A stretch of 34,952 nucleotides of DNA from CADCWN01 sp039810045 (GTDB lineage: Bacteria > Chloroflexota > Chloroflexia > Thermomicrobiales > CADCWN01), in the NCBI GenBank assembly GCA_039810045.1, contig JBDHWF010000026.1, positions 1-34,952 on the forward strand, written 5' to 3'. The notes under the pieces are model-generated. The model saw nothing but the letters and a program-made list of their open reading frames with translations, did not search any database and had not been told where the DNA came from. Positions 25,856-32,936 of the stretch are shown one piece after another. How positions within the stretch are numbered: position 1 is the stretch's first letter; each line of letters begins with the position of its first letter. Both the position numbers and the translations under genes were made by a program.

Positions 25856-25885
25856 ATCATACACTGTTCGCGATCTGGTTGCGAA
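25856..25885 (-). promoter_or_regulatory. Candidate promoter of the formate dehydrogenase operon
   Basis: Minus strand TTCGCA (25885-25880), an 18-base spacer and TATGAT (25861-25856). The transcript would begin near 25849, giving about 35 bases of leader before GTG 25814. Confidence 0.4.
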
Positions 25886-25909
25886 GGAGCCTCGGCTATC
25901 GGCTACAAT
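25879..25909 (+). promoter_or_regulatory. Candidate promoter of hyuA
   Basis: Plus strand TTGCGA (25879-25884) and TACAAT (25904-25909) with a long 19-base spacer. Its -35 covers the same bases as the -35 of the divergent formate dehydrogenase promoter. Confidence 0.35.
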
Positions 25910-25927
25910 GCAGGAGATAGTGACAAG

Positions 25928-28063
25928 ATGGAGGATACAGCAGTGGCCGGGGACGAACAGCAGGAACGCCCATTGCGTGTGGGTATTGATATCGGTGGCA
26001 CTTTTACTGACCTGATCGCGTTCGACCAACGCACTGGCGCATTGAGCATCGGCAAGGTGTTGACGACTCCGGCAACCCCGGCTGCTGGGGTAGAAACGGG
26101 CTTGAATGAACTGCTGGCGACAGCCAATGCTACCCCAGCAGCTGTTGGGGGGATCATTCATGGTACGACCCTAGTGACGAATGCGCTGATTGAGCGCAAA
26201 GGGGCGACAGTCGCGCTGCTGACAACCAAAGGATTTCGCGACGCGATTGAGATCAGACGGGAAGGCCGCTACGATCTCTACGATCTGGCGATTGAGATGC
26301 CCCCGCCACTGGCACCACGCCGCCGTCGATTGGAAGTGGCTGAACGCATCCTGGCAGACGGCAGCGTGCTGTTGCCGCTCAATCTGGCTCAGGTGCCAGC
26401 GTTAGTAACCCAGCTACGCGCTATCGGCGCAGAGGCCGTGGCGATCTCCCTGCTCCATGCCTATCGCAATCCCACTCACGAGGCAGCGCTGGGGGCGGCG
26501 CTCGCGGCTGCCGCGCCTGACCTGGCGATTGCGCTGTCGTCGGAAGTAGTTGCTGAGATGCACGAATACGAGCGCACCTCAACTACACTGGCGAATGTCT
26601 ATGTACAACCGTTGGTTGCCCGCTATTTGCATGAACTAGAATCGCGCTTACAGGCTGGGGGGATGGGCGCGGCCCCGCTGCTGATCATGTTGTCGAATGG
26701 TGGCACCGCGACGCTGGAAACCGCCCGCCGCTTCCCGATTCGGCTGATTGAGTCGGGGCCAGCCGCAGGGGCATTAGCCGCTGCGTATTATGGCAAACTG
26801 ATCGATCGCCCCAACCTGCTTTCGTTCGATATGGGTGGCACCACGGCGAAAGCCTGCCTGATCGACGATGGGGAGCCGTTGGTCGCCGCTGACTTTGAAG
26901 TAGCGCGGGTCTATCGATTCAAACGGGGCAGTGGGTTGCCCGTACGTGTGCCAGTGATCGAGATGATCGAGATTGGCGCGGGTGGTGGCTCGATTGCGCG
27001 TGTCGATCAGCTGGGACTGCTGAAGGTTGGCCCCGATAGTGCTGGGGCTGATCCAGGGCCAGCCTGCTACGGTCGTGGTGGCACCTTGCCCACCGTTACC
27101 GACGCCGACCTGCTCCTGGGCTATCTCGATCCGCGCTTCTTCCTTGGCGGGCGGATGGCACTCAGTCGTGCGGCGGCTGAGGAAGCACTTGCGCCAGTTG
27201 CTGAGGTGTTGCAACTGGACCCCACCGCCGCTGCCTGGGGGATTCATCAGGTGGTGAATGAGAATATGGCGGGTGCAGCGCGGATGCACGCCGTTGAGCG
27301 TGGGATCGATTCACGGTCGCGGGCGGTCTTCGCCTTTGGTGGTGCTGGGCCAGTTCACGCCTATCGCGTTGCCGAAATCTTGCGTGCGCCGGAACTAATT
27401 ATCCCACTCGGCGCGGGCGTTACGTCTGCGCTTGGCTTTCTGGTCGCGCCCCTGGCATTCGATTACGTTCGTTCCTACCCTGGCTCATTCGATCGTCTCG
27501 ACTGGCAGCGGGTGAATGATCTACTGGCGGAGATGACAGCGGAAGGACAGGAAACGCTGGCGCAGGCTGGTGTGCCAGCAGCGGCGATTACCGTGCGCCG
27601 CACTGCGGATCTGCGCTACAAAGGGCAGGGCCACGAAGTAGCAGTGCCACTGCCTGATACTGCCCTGACTGTGGACACTGTGCCGTTATTGGAAGAAACG
27701 TTCGCCACGGTTTATCGCCGCTTCTATGGGCGGGTGGCCGATGGTGTACCGCTTGAAGCGGTTAACTGGCGGATTGTCGTCAGCGGGCCAAGACCAACGC
27801 TGGATTTGCGGGCGGGTGTGAGCGAGACCGCCGAGTTGGCGGTGGCGTTGAAAGGTGAGCGGGAGATCTATCTGCCCGAAGTGCGCGCCTATCGCTCGGT
27901 GCCGATCTATGATCGCTATGCCCTCGCTGCTGGCGCAACATTTGCTGGGCCAGCGATTATTGAGGAGCGAGAATCGACCGCGATCATTGGGGGCGGCATG
28001 ATCGCCGTTGATGATTATCGGAACCTGGTCGTCACGATGCCAGAGCGTGAACACAATGATTGA
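25928..28063 (+). CDS. Hydantoinase/oxoprolinase family protein, subunit A
   Basis: 711 residues from ATG 25928 (AGGAG 11 bases upstream). GTG 25943 has a better GGAGG at 8 bases and is a real alternative, giving 706 residues. The protein is the ATP-binding half of a two-part ATP-dependent hydrolase for a cyclic amide, such as 5-oxoproline or N-methylhydantoin, or a relative such as the acetone carboxylase beta subunit. Signatures: phosphate loop GIDIGGTFTDL near the N-terminus, HGTTLVTNALIERKG, MLSNGG, ESGPAAGA and FDMGGTTAK (the second phosphate motif of the actin/hexokinase-like fold), then GAGGGSIA and FAFGGAGP. Subunit B lies 200 bases downstream. The gene overlaps a small membrane protein gene by 8 bases. 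Substrate cannot be told from sequence. Confidence 0.9.
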   Translation: MEDTAVAGDEQQERPLRVGIDIGGTFTDLIAFDQRTGALSIGKVLTTPATPAAGVETGLNELLATANATPAAVGGIIHGTTLVTNALIERKGATVALLTTKGFRDAIEIRREGRYDLYDLAIEMPPPLAPRRRRLEVAERILADGSVLLPLNLAQVPALVTQLRAIGAEAVAISLLHAYRNPTHEAALGAALAAAAPDLAIALSSEVVAEMHEYERTSTTLANVYVQPLVARYLHELESRLQAGGMGAAPLLIMLSNGGTATLETARRFPIRLIESGPAAGALAAAYYGKLIDRPNLLSFDMGGTTAKACLIDDGEPLVAADFEVARVYRFKRGSGLPVRVPVIEMIEIGAGGGSIARVDQLGLLKVGPDSAGADPGPACYGRGGTLPTVTDADLLLGYLDPRFFLGGRMALSRAAAEEALAPVAEVLQLDPTAAAWGIHQVVNENMAGAARMHAVERGIDSRSRAVFAFGGAGPVHAYRVAEILRAPELIIPLGAGVTSALGFLVAPLAFDYVRSYPGSFDRLDWQRVNDLLAEMTAEGQETLAQAGVPAAAITVRRTADLRYKGQGHEVAVPLPDTALTVDTVPLLEETFATVYRRFYGRVADGVPLEAVNWRIVVSGPRPTLDLRAGVSETAELAVALKGEREIYLPEVRAYRSVPIYDRYALAAGATFAGPAIIEERESTAIIGGGMIAVDDYRNLVVTMPEREHND

Positions 28064-28238
28064 ACGATTCGGAGTGCAGTCGCTCGTTGTCCTGACGATC
28101 GTCTGGTTCTACTTCCTGCTGCGCTACTTTATCGGTTTCCAGGTACATAGCGCCGTTGATTTCGTCATGGTCGTCCTGGGTATTGTCGCGGTGATTGGCC
28201 TTTTCCTCTGGCTGACGCGCCATTCGTTCAAGGGCTGA
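28056..28238 (+). CDS. 60-residue two-helix membrane protein between the hydantoinase subunits
   Basis: ATG 28056 lies inside the last codons of hyuA (8-base overlap), so translation is probably coupled; a longer frame from 28008 overlaps hyuA more and is not used. Two hydrophobic segments are visible, about residues 8-27 (SLVVLTIVWFYFLLRYFIGF) and 33-54 (VDFVMVVLGIVAVIGLFLWL), with a short basic tail (TRHSFKG). No known family is recognised. Hydantoinase/oxoprolinase operons usually have A and B side by side, so this insertion is unusual. It may tether the complex to the membrane or be part of an uptake step; this is inference. Confidence 0.6.
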   Translation: MIERFGVQSLVVLTIVWFYFLLRYFIGFQVHSAVDFVMVVLGIVAVIGLFLWLTRHSFKG

Positions 28239-28264
28239 TCACGGAAAATCGTTGGGGGTTCTTG

Positions 28265-29998
28265 ATGACTGCTGGCCCATCCCTTGATCCGATTACGCTG
28301 GAAGTACTCTGGAATCGGCTGATCGCCGTGGTGAATGAGCAGGCGACTGCGCTGATGAGAACTTCATTCACGACGGTGGTGCGCGAATCTGGCGATCTCT
28401 CGGCGGGCGTCTTCGACCGCCGGGGCAATATGATCGCGCAGGCTGTGACGGGTACACCCGGCCACATTAATTCGATGGCGACCTGTATTCATCACTTTCT
28501 GGCGGTTTTCCCGCGTGAAACGCTGTGTCCTGGTGATGTGTTGATCACGAATGACCCGCAGAAGACTTCGGGGCAGTTGAACGACTTTACGGTGATCACC
28601 CCGATTTTTGACCACCATGAGCGCTTGGTCGCCTTCTTTGGCTCAACCTGCCACGCCATTGATATTGGTGGGCGGGGCTTAGGGGCGGATGCCCGTTCGA
28701 TTTACGAAGAGGGCTTATTTGTGCCAATTATGAAGTGGCGCGCTGCTGGTGAACTGAACGCCGCGCTGGTAACGATCCTGCGGGCGAATGTGCGCGAACC
28801 AGAGCAGGTGCTGGGCGATATTCACGCCCAGGAAGCGGGGAACGAAGTTGGCGGTGCGCGGCTATTGGAGTTTCTGGCTGAGTTTGGTTTGCCCGATCTG
28901 GAGCAACTCAGTGACGCCATTATCACACGCTCGGAGCAGGCGATGCGGGCGGCGATTGCCACAGTGCCAGATGGTGTCTATCACCATGTCGCCTACTGTG
29001 ACGGTTTTGACCGTCCATTGCGCCTGGAAGTTACGCTGACGAAGGCTGATGACGAGATCGCCGTTGATTGGACAGGAACCGATCCGGTAAATCCCCGCGG
29101 GATCAACGTCGTCCTGAACTATACCCACGCGTACGTGACCTACGCGCTGAAATGCGCGCTTTGCCCCGAGGTGCCAAACAACGAAGGCTCGTTCCGCCCC
29201 GTACGTGTGACGGCCCCGGAGGGCTGTCTGTTGAACGCCCAGCCACCCGCGCCTGTTGCAGGGCGCCACGTGATCGGGCATTTCTTGCCGGGAATCATTT
29301 TTGGCGCACTGGCGGAGGTGATTCCCAATCAAGTGTTGGCAGAAGGTGCCGCGAATATCTGGTCGACGCAACTGACCGGGCAGCGTCCCGAAGGCGGCGC
29401 GCCGTGGACCTACGTCTGGTTCTCCTGTGGTGGCACTGGCGCACGGCCCTATAGCGATGGGTTACATACCACGGCCTTTCCTTCGGGAGTGATGGGGGTG
29501 CAGGTGGAGTCAATCGAAACGCTGGCCCCAGTCATTGTGCATCGGCGCGAGATCACGCCGGACTCTGGGGGCGCGGGCCGATTTCGGGGTGGTTGCGGGC
29601 AGGAGATGGAAGTGTCCTCGCGCACTGGCCTGCCGTGGAATCTTGGGCCAGTCTTCGACCGCACGCGTGTACCAGCCCAGGGCTACGCCAATGGCGGGGA
29701 CGGTGGCTTCGGCGCGATTCGGATTCTGGAACCTGATGGGACGGCCCACGCCCTGACGGATAAATCGCAAATAACGCTCGATCCAGGGGCGCGGTTTGTC
29801 CTCCAACTCCCAGGTGGTGGTGGTTTCCACGATCCGTTCACCCGCGAGCCTGATTCGGTTCTGGCGGATCTGCTTGATGGGTTCATTTCTGCTGAAGCCG
29901 CCCGCGAACGCTATGGCGTGGTCATTGACTCAGTGGCTGGCACCGTCGATGCTCAGGCGACAGCGACTCTCCGCGCTGCCGCCCGATCAACCGATTAA
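28265..29998 (+). CDS. Hydantoinase/oxoprolinase family protein, subunit B
   Basis: 577 residues from ATG 28265 with GGGGG 6 bases upstream. This is the second half of the ATP-dependent cyclic-amide hydrolase whose A subunit is at 25928. Recognised stretches include DPITLEVLWNRL at the N-terminus, RTSFTTVVRESGDLSAGVFD, NDPQKTSGQLNDF, SPGGGGG-like LPGGGGFHDP near the C-terminus, and the SGGAGRFRGG turn. Together with subunit A the pair matches HyuA/HyuB or the two halves of 5-oxoprolinase; family members with acetone- or acetophenone-carboxylating activity usually need a third subunit, which is not seen. Its stop TAA shares three bases with the stop of the convergent selD gene. Confidence 0.9.
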   Translation: MTAGPSLDPITLEVLWNRLIAVVNEQATALMRTSFTTVVRESGDLSAGVFDRRGNMIAQAVTGTPGHINSMATCIHHFLAVFPRETLCPGDVLITNDPQKTSGQLNDFTVITPIFDHHERLVAFFGSTCHAIDIGGRGLGADARSIYEEGLFVPIMKWRAAGELNAALVTILRANVREPEQVLGDIHAQEAGNEVGGARLLEFLAEFGLPDLEQLSDAIITRSEQAMRAAIATVPDGVYHHVAYCDGFDRPLRLEVTLTKADDEIAVDWTGTDPVNPRGINVVLNYTHAYVTYALKCALCPEVPNNEGSFRPVRVTAPEGCLLNAQPPAPVAGRHVIGHFLPGIIFGALAEVIPNQVLAEGAANIWSTQLTGQRPEGGAPWTYVWFSCGGTGARPYSDGLHTTAFPSGVMGVQVESIETLAPVIVHRREITPDSGGAGRFRGGCGQEMEVSSRTGLPWNLGPVFDRTRVPAQGYANGGDGGFGAIRILEPDGTAHALTDKSQITLDPGARFVLQLPGGGGFHDPFTREPDSVLADLLDGFISAEAARERYGVVIDSVAGTVDAQATATLRAAARSTD

Positions 29999-31047
29999 GA
30001 CTCCACACGTACACCATTCCCAGCCACGACCTCCCCGATCTGCCAGAGCGGTGTCTGGGCGCGGGCGAACGCTGCTTCAAGCGTGGCGGCGCGTTCACGG
30101 GGCAAACTCAGCAGTAAACCGCCCGATGTCTGGGGATCGTGGAGCAGATCGTTGAGGGCGAACGGCAGGTCGCTGGGGAGCCGTACTGCTTGCGCTTCCA
30201 GGCTGGCAAAATATTCGCGATTGCGGCCATTGCCGCCAGGAACATGGCCTGCCTCGGCATAGGCCAGCGCCCCCGGTAGTAGCGGCACGGCAGCGGCACT
30301 GATCTGTAAACAGACGTTGCTCTTTTCTGCCATCTCTACCGCGTGACCGATCAGGCCAAACCCGGTGATATCGGTGCAGGCATGCACGCCGACCTCCTGC
30401 GCGAGTTGTGAGGCTCGACGGTTGAGGCGCAGCATTGAGTCGGTCGCTGCAGCAACGTGGTCTGGCGTGGCCGCGTCACGTTTCAAGGCTGTCAGCACAA
30501 TGCCAGTGCCAATTGGCTTGGTGAGGTAGAGGCGGTCACCAACCTTGGCATTCGCCTTGGTGAGGATTTTGTCTGGATGAATCATCCCGGTGACGCAGAG
30601 GCCATATTTCGGCTCGGCATCGGTGACGGTATGGCCCCCCGCTACGACCGCGCCAACTTCAGCCATCTTTGCTGCGCCGCCAGCCAGAATATCGCTGAGA
30701 ATCTCTGGTGGGAGATCATCGGGCCAGGCGGCGATATTCAGCCCCAATGTGACTTCACCACCCATCGCGTAGATATCGCTCATCGCATTGGCAGCGGCGA
30801 TCCCGCCATAGGCGAACGGATCATCCACCACAGGTGGGAAGAAATCGACTGTCTGAATCAGCGCGAGATCGTCGCGCAACTGGTAGACAGCGGCGTCGTC
30901 ACTGGTGACAAGGCCGACCAATAGCTGGGGATGATTTTGTGGTGTGAGCGGACGCAGTACCTGCGCCAGGGTCCCCGGACCCATTTTGGATGCTCAACCA
31001 GCGCAGGCTGCCAGACTGGTCAGTCGAACCTCATCGCGTGAACGCAT
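29995..31047 (-). CDS. selD: Selenocysteine-containing selenide, water dikinase (selenophosphate synthetase)
   Basis: 350 residues with selenocysteine at 18. It makes selenophosphate from selenide and ATP, the selenium donor for selenocysteine tRNA. A frame starting at ATG 30984 gives only 329 residues and lacks the catalytic segment. Reading upstream through the TGA (30996-30994) to ATG 31047 restores the N-terminus, which reads MRSRDEVRLTSLAACAG-Sec-ASK-MGPG. The Sec is three residues before Lys21, the same spacing as Cys17-x-x-Lys20 in E. coli SelD, and 350 residues fits the family (347). ATP and Mg motifs are present: TSDDAAVY, TVDFFPPVVDDPFAYGGIAAANAMSDI, and GGHTVTD. AAGGA is 9 bases upstream of ATG 31047. 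Transcription probably comes from the TTGACA promoter in the divergent gap. Confidence 0.93.
30969..30996 (-). promoter_or_regulatory. Selenocysteine UGA codon and bacterial SECIS-like hairpin of selD
   Basis: On the minus strand the TGA (30996-30994) is followed after 11 bases by GGGTCC-GG-GGACCC (30982-30969), a perfect 6-bp stem that can open to a 5-bp stem with a 4-base loop CGGG. The loop lies 16-17 bases from the UGA and has G in the first positions. Confidence 0.75.
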
Positions 31048-31084
31048 CGTCTATCATCCTTCCACCGTCGATCAATCAGCGTTT

Positions 31085-31114
31085 ATCGTAGCCTCGCTTG
31101 CTGGTTGCTGTCAA
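31085..31114 (-). promoter_or_regulatory. Promoter candidate for selD
   Basis: Minus strand TTGACA (31114-31109), an 18-base spacer and TACGAT (31090-31085). The -35 is a perfect match. The expected leader is about 30 bases to the ATG at 31047, which supports that start over 30984. Confidence 0.55.
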
Positions 31115-31139
31115 TCTTGGCTGCAGGGATCTGCTGTTC

Positions 31140-31148
31140 TGCTACAAT
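31140..31148 (+). promoter_or_regulatory. Candidate extended -10 element of the CaiB-type gene
   Basis: TGC followed by TACAAT (31143-31148), 46 bases before the start at 31194; no good -35 is present. Confidence 0.4.
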
Positions 31149-31193
31149 CGCGCACTATATGCGATCGACACTATTGTAGGGGGTAGGGAGACG

Positions 31194-32414
31194 ATGACAC
31201 AGCCGCTGAGCGGGATCCGCGTCCTTGATCTCACGCGAGTGATGACTGGGCCATATTGCACGATGATGCTTGGCGATATGGGCGCGGATGTTGTGAAGAT
31301 TGAACAGCCAGGGAAAGGTGATGATACGCGCCCGTGGGGGCCGCCGTTTCTTGGCGGCGTCGATCACAATGATCCTACTGGCGAAAGTGCGTATTACCTC
31401 AGTGTGAATCGGAATAAACGCAGTATCACCGTCAATCTGAAGGAGCCAAAGGGCCTGGAGATTGTGCAGAAGCTTGCGGCACAGTCTGATGTGGTTGTGG
31501 AGAATTTTGCCCCAGGAGTAGCGGCGCGGTTGGGTGTTGGCTACGAGGCGTTGCGGGCGTTGAAGCCCGATCTGGTCTATTGCTCAATCTCTGGCTTTGG
31601 CCAGGACGGGCCAGGGTTCAGTCGCACGGCCTATGACATTATCGTGCAGGGGATGTCCGGGATGATGAGCCTGACAGGACAGTCCGACGCTGATGGGGGG
31701 ATGCCCACGAAAATGGGTGTGCCGATCGCCGATATGACCGCTGGAATGTTCGGAGCCTATGCGGTAGTCAGTGCGCTACTACATCGGGAGCGCACTGGCG
31801 AGGGGCAATATATCGACACCTCCATGCTGGGTGGGCAGGTCGCGCTGTTGGCGTATTATGCCTCTGGTTATCTGGCAACGGGGCAGGTGCCGGCTCGCCA
31901 GGGGAATCGTCATCAGACGGTTGTGCCGTATGATACGTTCTCCACTGCCGATGGCTACGTGAATCTGGCGATTGGCAATGATCGGCTCTGGTTGCGGTTC
32001 TGCGAAGCCTTTGGGTTGACTGAGGCGATGGCAGACCCGCGCTTCTCCTCGAATGCCTCCCGGATGGCGCATATCGGCCCACTCTATGAGGCGATGAATG
32101 GGGCCTTGACCCAGTTCACCACGGCAGAAGTGATGGCGAAACTCGATGCGTTGGGGGTGCCAGCAGGGCCGATCAGCACGGTGGATGAGGTCTTTGCCCA
32201 ACCACAGACCCTGCACCTGGGACTTAAGCAAGAGATTGATCACCCCACGCTTGGTCATCTCGCCCTGGCGGGATTTCCCTACCGTATGCGCGGTACGCCC
32301 TGTGCTGTACACCACGCTCCGCCGTTGTTGGGGCAACATACCGCCGAAGTACTCGGTGAACTTGGCTATAGTGCTGAAGATATTGCCGCATTGCAGCAGG
32401 ATGGTGCAGTCTGA
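31194..32414 (+). CDS. CaiB/BaiF family (class III) CoA-transferase
   Basis: 406 residues from ATG 31194 with AGGGAG/AGGGGG just upstream; an earlier frame start at 31098 is outside the likely transcript. The enzyme moves CoA between carboxylic acids, for instance from succinyl-CoA to another acid. Family signatures: LSGIRVLDLTRVMTGPYCTMMLGDMGADVVKIE at the N-terminus, the NRNKRSITVNLK stretch, VVENFAPGV, SISGFGQDGP, and the catalytic Asp180 in PIADMTAGM, which forms the aspartyl-CoA intermediate. The C-terminal PHPTLG-like (DHPTLGHL) motif is also present. Substrate is not readable. The stop is followed immediately by the next gene, probably in the same operon. Confidence 0.93.
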   Translation: MTQPLSGIRVLDLTRVMTGPYCTMMLGDMGADVVKIEQPGKGDDTRPWGPPFLGGVDHNDPTGESAYYLSVNRNKRSITVNLKEPKGLEIVQKLAAQSDVVVENFAPGVAARLGVGYEALRALKPDLVYCSISGFGQDGPGFSRTAYDIIVQGMSGMMSLTGQSDADGGMPTKMGVPIADMTAGMFGAYAVVSALLHRERTGEGQYIDTSMLGGQVALLAYYASGYLATGQVPARQGNRHQTVVPYDTFSTADGYVNLAIGNDRLWLRFCEAFGLTEAMADPRFSSNASRMAHIGPLYEAMNGALTQFTTAEVMAKLDALGVPAGPISTVDEVFAQPQTLHLGLKQEIDHPTLGHLALAGFPYRMRGTPCAVHHAPPLLGQHTAEVLGELGYSAEDIAALQQDGAV

Positions 32415-32851
32415 TTGACGAGAGTAAATCGAGCGCGTTTTTGGCCCAGCGAGTTGGCGAAGCAACCGTAACGCAGGCTGCTGTGCTGCTTGATGGGCAG
32501 GCGTTGACATTGACGCTGACGGTGCGGTTAGCCACACCGGGCGATGCCTGTGTCGCGGTCAGTTCCCAGATCGCCCTCAATTATCCTGGACTGACTGATG
32601 AAATCGCTGTGCGCCTTGACGATCGCCTTTATGATGGCCTCTACGATGGATTAGCCGCTGCTGAAGGCCCCTTGCCGCCAGAGCGACTACGAATGCAGGT
32701 TCTGGCGCTGGATGCAGAGCCGCCGCTTGCTACGATCCTGACGCCCGTCAACTGGAATGTCGTGCGTGAACTTGGCGATCAGTTGGCGACTCTTGCCGCT
32801 GCAGGGGTGCTGGCAGCGTGGCCCCTGCTCAGCGATCCTGTTCAGGCGTAA
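32414..32851 (+). CDS. Uncharacterised 136-145 residue protein after the CoA-transferase
   Basis: The frame ends at 32851. The start is uncertain: TTG 32441 gives 136 residues but has no ribosome site; an ATT at 32414 shares one base with the CoA-transferase stop TGA and gives 145 residues beginning MDESKSSAF if used as start. The sequence is soluble with alternating beta-like stretches (LTLTLTVRLA, CVAVSSQIAL), an acidic segment (VRLDDRLYDGLYDGL) and a C-terminal helix pair. I recognise no family. It probably belongs to the same transcript as the CoA-transferase. Confidence 0.5.
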   Translation: MDESKSSAFLAQRVGEATVTQAAVLLDGQALTLTLTVRLATPGDACVAVSSQIALNYPGLTDEIAVRLDDRLYDGLYDGLAAAEGPLPPERLRMQVLALDAEPPLATILTPVNWNVVRELGDQLATLAAAGVLAAWPLLSDPVQA

Positions 32852-32936
32852 GGCTTTGCCCTTCCTGGTTGGCATGGAAGTTGCTTCGTGAGTGACTGAT
32901 TGTGTCTGAAGCAGCGTAGACAGGAAGGGGGAGATC

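Noticed and set aside
29995..30984. SelD starting at ATG 30984
   Set aside because: This start removes the catalytic residue and has no good ribosome site; the frame continues upstream through the Sec TGA to ATG 31047.
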